Shown piece by piece: positions 23,961-31,466 of a stretch of 31,466 bases of DNA (position 1 is its first letter; the number at the start of each line of letters is the position of its first letter). Under the pieces are notes generated by a model. That model was not told the DNA's origin. It saw only the letters and a list, made by a program, of their open reading frames with translations, and searched no databases. The DNA lies in the NCBI GenBank assembly GCA_036268995.1, contig DATATB010000111.1, forward strand, positions 1 to 31,466. Direction: 5' to 3'. A program made the translations under genes and the position numbers. This stretch comes from DATATB01 sp036268995 (GTDB lineage: Bacteria; Planctomycetota; Planctomycetia; Pirellulales; PNKZ01).

Positions 23961-25358
23961 ATGCCGATGCGAGACTACTTGAGCGAAGGCCTGATTCATG
24001 ACGCCGTGCACGGCTACATCGCCTTTGTCTCGGGCCGCCTGCCACCCGGCGAAGTGGCCGAGCGGCAGGTGATCGACCATGCCTGGGTGCAGCGGTTGCG
24101 GCAGATCCACCAATTGCAGACCGCCTGGTGGGTGTTTCCCACGGCCGAGCATACCCGGTTCCAGCACGTGTTGGGCGTCATGCACCTGGCCAGCCGGGCC
24201 GTGACCGCCTTGTACCCGAGCCTGGCCGAAATCTGCCCCGACGTGCCCAGCCGTGGTTATGTCGAAACGTTGATGCGACTGGCCGGCCTGTTGCACGACG
24301 TGGGGCACGGGCCGTTCGGCCATTTTCTCGACGAGCACTTGCTGGCCGATTATGGACTGACGCACGAGACGCTCGGCTCGGCGATCATCGAGCAAGAACT
24401 TGCCGATTTGCTGCGCGGCGTGCGCCGCAATCCCAACGGCCGCCTGGAGGCCAACGAGCAGCTCGATCCGCGGCAAATCAGCTACCTGGTCACCCGTCCC
24501 AAGGCCGATAGCCCGGGGCCCGACTGGCTGCGGCTGCTGAGGACGTTGTTTTGCGGCATCTACACGGTCGACAACATGGACTTCGTCCTGCGCGACGCCT
24601 ACATGTCGGGCTATAGCACCCGGTCGTTCGACCTCGATCGCCTGCTGCACTACAGTTTTTTCACGCCCGCGGGGCTCACGATTCACGCCCGCGGCTTGCC
24701 GGCCCTGGTGCGCTTCATCGGCGTGCGGGCCGAACTGTTTCGCACGTTGTATTTTCACCGCACGGTGCGGGCCTTGGATCTGACGCTGGCCGATTTGTTC
24801 GCCGCCAGCAAAACGCTGCTGTTTCCCGGCAACCCGCTGGAGCATTTGCGCCAATATCAAGGGTTTACCGAGTGGTCGCTGCTGGTGGACGTCTCGCGCT
24901 GGAGTTTGAGCCCCGATGCTCACCAGCGGGATTTGGGCGTGCAGTGGAACCGGCTGCTGGCGCGCGAGATCCACTGGAAGATGGCGGCCGAGCGAACCGT
25001 GTTCTTCGATCCGGCCTCGGCCGAGCGCGGCAGCATTTTCAGTCGCGAGGATTTTTTTACGGCCGCCCTGCGTGAGGCACTGCCGCCAGCCCTGCGCTCG
25101 ACGGAGCTGCGCGTCGACCTGCCGCGGCACGTTCACCGGCCCGGCACGCGTGGCTCGGCGGCGGGCCAGAATTTCATCTTCGACCCGGCACGCGAGACCG
25201 TGCGGCCGCTTTCGGATCACGAGCTCGTGCGGCAAATTCCGCTCAGCTACCGCATTTGCCGCGTCTACGCGCCCGACGAATCGCTGCATGCCGAGCTGGC
25301 CACCGCCCTCGACTCCCTATTGCGCTCCGAAGGCGCCGACGACCGCACAAACATGTGA
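23961..25358 (+). CDS. HD-domain phosphohydrolase (COG1078-like)
   Basis: This encodes about 465 residues. Metal ligands of the HD domain are seen as H69 (AEHTRFQHVLGVMHLA), H112-D113 (LAGLLHDVGHGPFGH) and a later Asp in YTVDNMDFVLRDAY. The N-terminal IHDAVHGYI and LRQIHQLQTAWWVFPTAEHT are characteristic of the COG1078 group, which includes relatives of SAMHD1 and bacterial dNTP triphosphohydrolases. A role in hydrolysing nucleotides is likely but the substrate is unknown. Three nearby ATGs (23949, 23961, 23967) are possible starts and none has a clear ribosome-binding site; the 23841 start is unlikely. The gene ends close to mgtE, tail-to-tail, with a half copy of the dispersed palindrome between. 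Confidence 0.88.
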   Translation: MPMRDYLSEGLIHDAVHGYIAFVSGRLPPGEVAERQVIDHAWVQRLRQIHQLQTAWWVFPTAEHTRFQHVLGVMHLASRAVTALYPSLAEICPDVPSRGYVETLMRLAGLLHDVGHGPFGHFLDEHLLADYGLTHETLGSAIIEQELADLLRGVRRNPNGRLEANEQLDPRQISYLVTRPKADSPGPDWLRLLRTLFCGIYTVDNMDFVLRDAYMSGYSTRSFDLDRLLHYSFFTPAGLTIHARGLPALVRFIGVRAELFRTLYFHRTVRALDLTLADLFAASKTLLFPGNPLEHLRQYQGFTEWSLLVDVSRWSLSPDAHQRDLGVQWNRLLAREIHWKMAAERTVFFDPASAERGSIFSREDFFTAALREALPPALRSTELRVDLPRHVHRPGTRGSAAGQNFIFDPARETVRPLSDHELVRQIPLSYRICRVYAPDESLHAELATALDSLLRSEGADDRTNM

Positions 25359-25370
25359 ATCGTCGTCCTG

Positions 25371-25397
25371 GCGAGCCGGGAGCGTTAGCGACCGGAG
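25371..25397. repeat. dispersed palindrome, single-arm copy
   Basis: The 27 bases starting GGCGAGCCGGGAGCGTTAGC match one arm of the hairpins at 8771-8837 and 31400-31466. The other arm is missing or decayed. The copy sits in the 63-base gap between the HD gene and mgtE, which converge. Confidence 0.75.
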
Positions 25398-25421
25398 TCC
25401 CCCCGGCTTCGATTTATTTAC

Positions 25422-26801
25422 TCACACCGGCATCGCCGGCATCAGCGACTGCGCGATCGCGAAATAGACCAGAATCCCGGTGACGTCCATCAGGCTGGCG
25501 ACGACGGGATTGGACATCAAGGCCGAGTCCAGGCCCATGCGCTTCAACGCCAGCGGCAGCATCGCGCCGATCAGGTTGCCGCAAATCACGACGACCGACA
25601 CGCTGACGGCCACGACCTGCGACAGCGTGATCAGATTCGCGTTCATCGTCTCGCTGGTGGGCGTGAGCCAGGCGCGCGCAAATCCGACAAACCCCAGCGT
25701 AAACCCCAACGAGGCACCCATCAGGATCTCGTGCCACAGCACGCGGAACCAATCGGCCGGGGTCAATTCACCCAGTGCCAGGGCGCGTGTAATCAGCGTG
25801 GCCGATTGCGAGCCGCAATTGCCGCCGACCGAAATAATCAGCGGCAGAAACAGCACCAGCGCGGGATAGCCGTTGAACAGTTCTTCGTATTCGCCCAGCA
25901 CGGTGGTGGTGAAAAATCCAGCGACGAACAAGATCGCCAGCCAGAAGCCACGCTTGCCCAGCAGGGTGAAAAAACCGGTGCGCAGGTAAGTTTCGGCCAG
26001 CGGCTCGACGCCGCCCAAGCGGTACACGTCTTCGGTCGCTTCGTCCACGATGACGTCGATCACGTCGTCGTGCGTGACGATGCCCACCAGCCGATCGTCG
26101 GAATCAACGATCGGCAGCGCGATCAAGTCGTATTCCATCAGCTTGCGGGCCACGACCTCGCGATCCTCGTCCACGCGGCCGCTGACCACGTCGGTTTGCA
26201 TGATGGCCGAAATCCGCTTCGAAGGCGGGGCCAGGATCAAGTCCTTGAGCGACACGAAGCCGACCAGCCGCCGGCTATCGTCCACGACGTAGCAATAGTA
26301 GATGGTCTCTTTGTCGGGCGCCTCTTGCCGCAGCCGCTCGATGGCCGCGGCGGCCGTTTCCTCGGCCGGCAGCGTGGCGTAGTCGCTGGTCATCACGGCG
26401 CCGGCCGCAAAGCCTTCGCGATAGCTGGCCAGCAGGCGGATATCCTCGCGCTCGGCCCGGGCCAGCAGCGGCATGATCTGCTCGATGCGCTCGCGTGGCA
26501 GGCGATTGACGAGATCGGCCCGCTCGTCGTGCGACATGTACGTGAGCAGGCTGGCGAGCTGGCCGCGGTCCATCGTCGCGGCAATGCCGTCTTGCAGCTC
26601 GGCATCGAGATACGCAAACACGGCCGCGCTCTCGCGCCCGGCCAGCAAGCTCAGCACGAAACTGACTTCGTCGGGATGCAGGTCGTCCAGCAGCTCGGCG
26701 CTCTCGGCCGGATGCCGCCCGGCAAAGAATTCGCGCAGGCTGAATTCGTCGCGCTCGACGACCAGTTCGCGCAGATCGGGTGCCAGCAGTGGATGACGCA
26801 T
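25422..26801 (-). CDS. mgtE: magnesium transporter MgtE
   Basis: This encodes 459 residues, the normal MgtE length. It is an inner-membrane Mg2+ channel gated by cytoplasmic Mg2+. The N-terminal domain (about 20-130) has the helical-repeat stretch LLDDLHPDEVSFVLSLLAGR. It is followed by a CBS pair (about 135-255: AVMTSDYATLPAEETAAAAI and LMEYDLIALPIVDSDDRLVG). The C-terminal five transmembrane helices (about 280-459) contain the signature GGNCGSQSATLITRAL. No ribosome-binding site is seen before the ATG. A 104-bp palindrome directly upstream separates it from the amidotransferase gene. It may be expressed independently of that cluster. Confidence 0.95.
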   Translation of the reverse strand: MRHPLLAPDLRELVVERDEFSLREFFAGRHPAESAELLDDLHPDEVSFVLSLLAGRESAAVFAYLDAELQDGIAATMDRGQLASLLTYMSHDERADLVNRLPRERIEQIMPLLARAEREDIRLLASYREGFAAGAVMTSDYATLPAEETAAAAIERLRQEAPDKETIYYCYVVDDSRRLVGFVSLKDLILAPPSKRISAIMQTDVVSGRVDEDREVVARKLMEYDLIALPIVDSDDRLVGIVTHDDVIDVIVDEATEDVYRLGGVEPLAETYLRTGFFTLLGKRGFWLAILFVAGFFTTTVLGEYEELFNGYPALVLFLPLIISVGGNCGSQSATLITRALALGELTPADWFRVLWHEILMGASLGFTLGFVGFARAWLTPTSETMNANLITLSQVVAVSVSVVVICGNLIGAMLPLALKRMGLDSALMSNPVVASLMDVTGILVYFAIAQSLMPAMPV

Positions 26802-26820
26802 GCAATTGCCCGAGAAAAGC

Positions 26821-26924
26821 TAGGGATCGACCGAAGAATAACTTCTGTTTTTCCAGACCCCTCACCCTGCCCTCTCCCGCAAGGGGAGAGGGGTAGCGGA
26901 GAAATTATTCTTCGGTCGATCCTA
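26821..26924. repeat. nested 104-bp palindrome
   Basis: Outer arms TAGGGATCGACCGAAGAAT (continuing to 26841) and its inverted copy at 26905-26924 match over 20 bases with one inserted G. Inside is a perfect 9-bp hairpin CCCTCTCCC/GGGAGAGGG (26870-26878 with 26884-26892). The right end supplies the stop codon TAG of the amidotransferase gene. The element lies directly before mgtE. It may end the upstream transcript or affect mgtE expression, and its shape is that of a small mobile palindromic element (MITE-like). Confidence 0.75.
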
Positions 26925-27710
26925 CGCCGAAGTGACGCAAGCCGAAAGGTCGCTGCCAACCGACAGGATACTGTGCTCGGGCAATTCTTGCCAAGCGCCT
27001 GGAGAAGTCGGTTCGGACGCGACGAGCACTGCCCGGCCCGTGTCGAGCTGGCCGAGCGTTTGCCACTGGAGCCAGTGGTTCCACCGCGTGGCCAGCAGCA
27101 GCTGGCCGTCGGTCAGCACAAAATTGAAACGGGGCGTGCCTTGGGGATCGGCCGCACGCGACCGCCCGTCGAGTTCCTTCAATGCCCGACCCAGTTCGGC
27201 GGTGACCGCACCGGGCGGCGAGCCGAAGACACGATCGTAGTTGCCCGGCGCGAGCAGCCGCGTGAGCAGCCAGTAAAACACCAGCTCGCTATCGGTCGAA
27301 CCACGCCGCCGGGCGAGCAATTCGGGTGCCGTTTCTTCGGCCAGTTGCCGCTCGAGAGCGCTAAAACCAGTGACCGTGCCGTTATGGGCAAACATCCACG
27401 GCCCCGAGGCGAACGGGTGCGTATTGGCCAGCGTCAAACTGCCGACCGACGCCTGGCGGACATGCCCCAGCACGGTGCGCGAGCGCACCGATCGGGCCGT
27501 CGACACAAACGTGGGATCCTCATAAGCCGGCGTGATGCTATTCACGATTTCCGGCTTGCCGGCCGTATAAAAGCCGATTCCCCAGCCATCGCCATGCTGC
27601 TCGCCCCGACTATCGCGGCAACTCTGCACCACCAGCGCATGCGGATCATCGGCCAGCGGCCCGGCGGCCGGCAGAGGGCGATCGGCGTGCATGGCGATGA
27701 GGCGACACAT
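26922..27710 (-). CDS. class II glutamine amidotransferase, EgtC/YafJ-like
   Basis: This encodes 262 residues. The product begins MCRLIA, so removal of Met leaves Cys2 as the Ntn-hydrolase nucleophile. Conserved motifs are EQHGDGWGIGFY (37-48), GHVRQAS with R85, FAHNGTV (107-113) and the GSTDSELVFYWLL segment (137-149). This is the single-domain class II amidotransferase type that includes EgtC, which removes the gamma-glutamyl group in ergothioneine synthesis. There is no synthase domain, so it is a free amidase or hydrolase. It lies 51 bases downstream of the GCS2-type gene, mirroring the EgtA/EgtC partnership. A pyrimidine-rich repeat (CTTTTCACTTTCCACTTTTC on this strand) precedes the ATG in place of a normal ribosome-binding site. 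Confidence 0.92.
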   Translation of the reverse strand: MCRLIAMHADRPLPAAGPLADDPHALVVQSCRDSRGEQHGDGWGIGFYTAGKPEIVNSITPAYEDPTFVSTARSVRSRTVLGHVRQASVGSLTLANTHPFASGPWMFAHNGTVTGFSALERQLAEETAPELLARRRGSTDSELVFYWLLTRLLAPGNYDRVFGSPPGAVTAELGRALKELDGRSRAADPQGTPRFNFVLTDGQLLLATRWNHWLQWQTLGQLDTGRAVLVASEPTSPGAWQELPEHSILSVGSDLSACVTSA

Positions 27711-27761
27711 GGGGGAGTGAAAAGTGGAAAGTGAAAAGTAGAGGAAGATGGAATCCGGCCG

Positions 27762-29033
27762 CTAACTGAAATTGAACAATTCGTTTTGTTGCAGGCAGTC
27801 GCAGAGGCGGCGGTAGATGGACTCGAGGCGTTGGCGGTCGCTGCCGGGATTGGCGTCGATGGCGCGGAGGATGCGCCGGGCTAGGGGACCTTGGTTTGCG
27901 ATGACGTTCCAGGCGGGTTGCCACGGTTCGGCCGCTGGTCCCAGCACGTCGGCTGCGTGTTTCAAAAGATGCTGCCAGAGCTGGCCGGCGGTGCTGCCCG
28001 GGGAGCCGGCAAAGCCGAAGGCTCGCAGGTAACGCTCGTCCTGAATTCGGGCGGCATCCCCCTCGCGCGCGGTTGCGGCCAACAGTTCGGCCAGCGGCTC
28101 GGTCGGCCAGGCCTGTTGCTCGGCAAGTGAACTCCAGCGCTCGGCCACCAGTTCTCGCAGCACGGTGATGATCGCCGCGCACACGGCCAGATCGGCTTGC
28201 GGGCATTCCTGCAAATCGAGCACGCGGATTTCGATCGCGCCGCGCTCGAAACGGGCGATCGCTCCTCGCGCGTTCAGCCACTCGTGTTGCAACACGCCCT
28301 CGGGATCGAGCGGCGAAATGTCCACGTATATCCGCTGAAAGATCTGCTGGTCGTAGTCTTGGCGCGTGAATACCGGCTCGGGCACGACCTGGCCGGTGAT
28401 CGACGGGATTTTGCGCGAATTGCCGCGATACACGTCCAGCCGCGTGTCGAGCCAGCCGGTCGGGCGGCCGTCGCAGATCGGTGAACTGGCCGCCAGAGCC
28501 GGCAACAGGGGCAGCAGCATACGAATGGCCGCATGCAGCCGGCCGAATTGCTCGTCGCCCGCAAAGGGCAGGTTCAAATGCACGCATTGCAGATTCGACC
28601 AGCCGTGCCCTTGGCAGCCGAAAATCCGGTCGAACGTTTGATAGACCACGCTGTAGTCGTGCGGCCAAAGCTTGGTTTCGGCGTGCGGATCCATCCAGGG
28701 GTGCATGGCCGTGGGCATCAAGCGCGCTCCGTGCGCAGCCAGCAAGCGGCCGATCTCGCGCACCTGGCCGGCAAAGGCCTCGTTCAAGCCCTCGAGCGTG
28801 GCGGCCGGGCCGTTGGTCTTGAGCTCGATGACGTGAGCCACCAGCTCGTTGGACCAGGCAATCGCGCCGTGCTCGACTTCCGAAGCGATCTCGCCCGAGG
28901 GTTCGCGCAGCAACTCGTCGGCGATCGGCCGCACCGACAGCGTGTCGGCGTCGACGATCATGTATTCCAGCTCGACGCCCAGGGCCTGGAACAGCCCCAG
29001 CTCGGTGTCGGTCGTCGCGTCTATCTCACTCAC
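27762..29033 (-). CDS. GCS2-type glutamate-cysteine ligase-like enzyme
   Basis: This encodes 423 residues from a GTG at 29033 that overlaps the stop of the ATP-grasp gene (GTGA). The overlap fixes the start; longer frames lack support. The product belongs to the GCS2 family of glutamine-synthetase-fold carboxylate-amine ligases (YbdK, EgtA, plant-type GCL). Metal/ATP ligands are visible as E21 and E23 in GVELEYMIVD, E70 in HVIELKTN, and H152 in CVHLNLPF. Such enzymes form gamma-glutamyl-amine or related amide bonds using ATP. The amine substrate cannot be told from sequence. It is flanked by a RimK-like ligase upstream and an EgtC-like hydrolase downstream, so it is probably one step of a multi-enzyme pathway. 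The protein is cytoplasmic. Confidence 0.9.
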   Translation of the reverse strand: MSEIDATTDTELGLFQALGVELEYMIVDADTLSVRPIADELLREPSGEIASEVEHGAIAWSNELVAHVIELKTNGPAATLEGLNEAFAGQVREIGRLLAAHGARLMPTAMHPWMDPHAETKLWPHDYSVVYQTFDRIFGCQGHGWSNLQCVHLNLPFAGDEQFGRLHAAIRMLLPLLPALAASSPICDGRPTGWLDTRLDVYRGNSRKIPSITGQVVPEPVFTRQDYDQQIFQRIYVDISPLDPEGVLQHEWLNARGAIARFERGAIEIRVLDLQECPQADLAVCAAIITVLRELVAERWSSLAEQQAWPTEPLAELLAATAREGDAARIQDERYLRAFGFAGSPGSTAGQLWQHLLKHAADVLGPAAEPWQPAWNVIANQGPLARRILRAIDANPGSDRQRLESIYRRLCDCLQQNELFNFS

Positions 29034-30499
29034 AGGCTTTTCGCACCGGCCTTGCGTTGCTCGATGCGCTCCAAGAAAACTTCCATGATGCGGTCGTACA
29101 GTTCTTCCTTGAGAAAATCGTCCTCGACGCCCGCGTCGATGTTTGGATTGTCGTTGACTTCGATCACGTAGCATTGCCGGCCGATCTGCTTCACGTCCAC
29201 GCCGTACAGCCCGTTGCCGATGAGGTTGGCCGCCTTGAGCGCCGTTTTGATGACTTGCCGCGGCGCCTGCTGGATGGGCAGCGTCTCGGTGCGGCCATAG
29301 CGGCGGGCGCCGCGGTCGTCCTTCTGCGTGATCTGCCAGTGTTTCTGCACCATATGATAGCGGCAGGCGTACAGCGGCTGCCGGTCGACGATGCCGATGC
29401 GCCAATCATACGTGGTCGGCAAAAATTCCTGGGCGATCAGCAGGTCGCTTTTCACGAGAAACAGCTCGGCAAAATTCGCCAGCGCGTCCTCGGTTTCGAC
29501 TTTCACCACGCCTTGCGAAAAGGCCGCGTCGGGCTGCTTGAGCACGCAGGGCAGCCCCAGTTCGGCTCCCACCAGCTCGATGTTGTCCTTGTGCACCACC
29601 AGCGTGCGCGGGACGGGCACTTTGTAGCGGCCCAGCAACTCGGCCAGGTAGACCTTGTTCGAGCATTTGAGGATCGACTCGGGGTCGTCCATCACGACCA
29701 GGCCTTCGATCGCCGCCCGGCGGGCGAAGCGATACGTATGATGGCTGACGGCCGTGGTCTCGCGGATAAACAGCGCGTCGAACTCTGCCAGCCGGGCGTA
29801 ATCGTCGCGGCCGATCAGCTCGCAGTGCAGCCCGAGGTTTTCGCCGGCCTTGATGAACCGCTGCAAGGCCTTTTCGTTCGACGGGGGGAGCGGTTCTTCC
29901 GGATTGACGAGAATCGCCAGGTCGTACTTCGCCGGCTTTTGCTTGGGCACGCTCACGCGCCGGCCGGAAAAATGCTCGCTGGCCACTTCCACCACGAACG
30001 GCTTGTGCTGCTCGGGAATTTCGTCCACCGGAATGGCGTCGATCGTGCGCAATTGCCACTTGCCGTTGTTCACGAACTGAGCCCGCAACAGCGGCGCCTG
30101 GAACAGGTTGAACAAGTGCAGGCTCAACCGGTCGTAGCGCCGGGCCAGGTTGCGGCCAAAGTACACGCTGAGGGTGAATTTTTCGGATTCGATCGGCGCC
30201 AGGCTCCGCTGGATTAGCTCGTCCAGATCGTCCGACACGTAGCGCACGACCGTCTGGCTCTTCAGATCCTGCAGCGACATGATGTTCGGCAGCGGCTTGT
30301 GCGATCGGGCCGTGGCCAGCAGCGTGACGTAATAGCCCAGCGTCTGGTAGCGGTACGAACGGCAGAGATTGAAGAGCTTGACGCCGCGCAGCTCGCCATA
30401 TTCGGGCTTGGTCAGATACGAGCGCGCGTCGACCACCTCGACACCCGAAATGTCGAACGGCCATTCCTTCGCGTTGTCCACCACAATCAGAATCTGCAT
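29030..30499 (-). CDS. RimK-type ATP-grasp ligase with RLAN-like N-terminal domain
   Basis: This encodes 489 residues. About 1-180 form an N-terminal domain (MQILIVVDNAKEWPF, KLFNLCRSYRYQTLGYYVTL) that I match to the RLAN domain found fused to RimK-like ATP-grasps. The ATP-grasp domain covers about 190-480: K282 (CSNKVYLAELL), K321 (PCVLKQP), E358 (AQEFLPT), D435 (GLYGVDVK) and E447/N449 (VIEVNDNPNID) are the ATP- and Mg-binding residues. The enzyme should join an amine, often an amino acid, to an acyl-phosphate intermediate. AGGGA precedes the ATG. The next gene starts inside its stop codon. The peptidase gene lies 59 bases upstream. The acceptor is unknown and may be a peptide or protein. 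Confidence 0.92.
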   Translation of the reverse strand: MQILIVVDNAKEWPFDISGVEVVDARSYLTKPEYGELRGVKLFNLCRSYRYQTLGYYVTLLATARSHKPLPNIMSLQDLKSQTVVRYVSDDLDELIQRSLAPIESEKFTLSVYFGRNLARRYDRLSLHLFNLFQAPLLRAQFVNNGKWQLRTIDAIPVDEIPEQHKPFVVEVASEHFSGRRVSVPKQKPAKYDLAILVNPEEPLPPSNEKALQRFIKAGENLGLHCELIGRDDYARLAEFDALFIRETTAVSHHTYRFARRAAIEGLVVMDDPESILKCSNKVYLAELLGRYKVPVPRTLVVHKDNIELVGAELGLPCVLKQPDAAFSQGVVKVETEDALANFAELFLVKSDLLIAQEFLPTTYDWRIGIVDRQPLYACRYHMVQKHWQITQKDDRGARRYGRTETLPIQQAPRQVIKTALKAANLIGNGLYGVDVKQIGRQCYVIEVNDNPNIDAGVEDDFLKEELYDRIMEVFLERIEQRKAGAKSL

Positions 30500-30558
30500 T
30501 GCGTCCCTGCCGGTAGATGCATCTCACCCTCCGCCGTTGCTCACACGACGATTCAATT

Positions 30559-31281
30559 TCATTTCGGCGTTTTCGGCGGTTCGATCATCAACAGGTTGGC
30601 GTCGTAGGTGATGATGCCCAGCAGGATCGCGCCGATCACCCGATCGATACTCACCGGGTACGGGTTGCTGGCCGAGACGGGATTGTTGCCCAACGGGTCG
30701 GCCACCAGCACCTGCCGGTTCGTGGCGTCGTAGCCGCACAACACGACGAAATGCCCCGACGGCACGCCGCGCACATCATCAAATTCCTGGGCCGGGCCAT
30801 ATTCGCGGGCGCTGCGATACAAATAGGTCGAGCTCAGGCCGGTGAGCAGCGGGATGCCGCGGTTCAAGTATTTGCGGATCAGGCCGGTGGTCAGATCGTC
30901 GAAGCGGAGCACGCCGCCGCGGTCGAGAAACTCGAGATACGCCTCGGTCGCCACGGCCAGCTTCGGCGACTTCTTGAATTCCATCTGCTTGCGAAGTCCC
31001 TCCTTGATCGGGGCCGGATTGAACGGCCGCGGCCCGAACCAGGTGGGATCGAACATCTGCACGTTGTAGGTGAAGATCTTGGCCTGGTAGCCCCGCCGCA
31101 GCGCGTGGCAGGCCAGCAGCACGTCCAGCGTGCCGCCGTCTTCCAAGCGCGGCACCTCGGCGATCACTTGCTCGAGCGAAACCTTATCTCCGTAGTAGCG
31201 ATACACGGCCTGCAAACACGTCGGCCCGCACGTGAAGCCGTCGGGCTGGGGCAGGATATCGAGCGTGAGCTGGGTTTCCAC
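30559..31281 (-). CDS. C39-like (papain-fold) cysteine peptidase
   Basis: This encodes 240 residues from a GTG at 31281, with AGGAAG and AGG shortly upstream. The catalytic set is intact: Q12 (oxyanion), C18 (FTCGPTCLQAVYRYYG), H177 (PSGHFVVLCGYD) and D195 (LVADPLG). This is the C39/papain-like fold of bacteriocin leader peptidases. No transporter or ATPase domain is attached and no signal peptide is seen, so it is a free, probably cytoplasmic peptidase. It could trim a peptide on which the ligases act, or cut off the modification. It is the first gene of the cluster, 59 bases ahead of the ATP-grasp gene. The target is unknown. Confidence 0.9.
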   Translation of the reverse strand: METQLTLDILPQPDGFTCGPTCLQAVYRYYGDKVSLEQVIAEVPRLEDGGTLDVLLACHALRRGYQAKIFTYNVQMFDPTWFGPRPFNPAPIKEGLRKQMEFKKSPKLAVATEAYLEFLDRGGVLRFDDLTTGLIRKYLNRGIPLLTGLSSTYLYRSAREYGPAQEFDDVRGVPSGHFVVLCGYDATNRQVLVADPLGNNPVSASNPYPVSIDRVIGAILLGIITYDANLLMIEPPKTPK

Positions 31282-31399
31282 GTCGTGCCTGCTTCCTGCA
31301 ACTGCTGGGGGCCTCCGGCCACCGGACCGGACGGTTGGCCAATTCTATTGCCAGGGGCAAAGAAATAGAACCCCGATGCGCGGGCGGTCACGGAGTGTA

Positions 31400-31466
31400 G
31401 GCGAGCCGGGAGCGTGTGCGACCGGAGGACGCGAAGTACACCGGTCGCTCCCGCTCCCGGCTCGCC
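31400..31466. repeat. dispersed palindrome, copy 3 (hairpin at window edge)
   Basis: Arms at 31400-31425 and 31441-31466 are inverted repeats of 26 bases with two mismatches around a 15-base loop. The left arm begins GGCGAGCCGGGAGCGTGTGC. The right arm ends exactly at the window edge. It lies upstream of the peptidase gene. Copies at 8771 and 25371 show that it is a multi-copy element. Confidence 0.8.

Noticed and set aside
23847..25289. Minus-strand open frame of 480 codons
   Set aside because: It is the complement of the HD phosphohydrolase gene, whose catalytic motifs are clear.
25731..27734. Long plus-strand open frame (667 codons) across mgtE and the amidotransferase gene
   Set aside because: It is antisense to two genes with intact family motifs and reads as Gln/Arg/His-rich sequence without domains, a usual effect of GC-rich codons.
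29057..30217. Plus-strand open frame of 386 codons
   Set aside because: It is antisense to the ATP-grasp gene and has no motif of its own.
26922..31281. Complete ergothioneine operon
   Set aside because: EgtB and EgtD are absent from the window; only EgtA- and EgtC-like parts are present, and a RimK-like ligase and peptidase are not part of that pathway.
30559..31281. Bacteriocin export locus based on C39 peptidase
   Set aside because: The peptidase is not fused to an ABC transporter, and no transporter or double-glycine precursor was seen.

Overview
This is a gene-dense, GC-rich window of about 31.5 kb. It most likely comes from a planctomycete, probably of the Pirellulales type. The evidence is a BBP7-like outer-membrane protein, two secreted sulfatases, a cytochrome c/PHM-like copper protein, a large secreted protein of a style common in that phylum, and dispersed GC-rich palindromes. 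No rRNA, tRNA or CRISPR array was recognised. The taxonomic call is an inference.

Layout. At 1-220 there is a possible IS3-type transposase remnant. A small secreted Tyr/Gly-rich protein (360-683, -) and a BBP7-like protein (1191-2399, +) follow. Next is a minus-strand run: small ORF, leuB, DJ-1/PfpI protein, sulfatase, PhyH dioxygenase (7079 down to 2423). Plus-strand genes then encode a c-type cytochrome/PHM-like/EF-hand protein (7177-8757), a VOC/PhnB-like protein (8929-9414) and a very large membrane patatin (9741-13124). A secreted hypothetical (13276-13824, -) is followed by a compact minus-strand operon: ArsR regulator, SRPBCC protein, DUF899 thioredoxin-like protein and a small CPMC membrane protein (16045 down to 14110). 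Its promoter is near-perfect, carries an overlapping palindromic operator, and probably gives a leaderless mRNA. A second sulfatase starts divergently (16290-17810).

The stretch 18191-21625 looks accessory. It holds a DUF4238 protein, an LCMT-type methyltransferase, and a two-gene ATGA-coupled module of an unknown 216-aa protein followed by a PIN-like nuclease. It is followed by a large secreted protein (21802-23700, -), an HD phosphohydrolase (23961-25358, +) and mgtE (25422-26801, -).

The most interesting part is the right-hand minus-strand cluster (31281 down to 26922). It encodes a C39-like cysteine peptidase, an ATP-grasp ligase of the RimK type with a long N-terminal domain, a GCS2-type glutamate-cysteine-ligase-like enzyme (GTGA overlap with the ligase) and an EgtC-like class II glutamine amidotransferase. 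Two peptide-bond-forming enzymes sit beside two amide-cleaving enzymes. I read this as a biosynthetic or modification pathway for an unidentified gamma-glutamyl or peptidyl product. There is no EgtB or EgtD in the window, so it is not a standard ergothioneine locus.

Three other features stand out in the non-coding sequence. A palindrome beginning GGCGAGCCGGGAGCG recurs at 8771, 25371 and 31400. A nested 104-bp palindrome lies between the amidotransferase gene and mgtE. A 110-bp inverted repeat lies in front of the second sulfatase.
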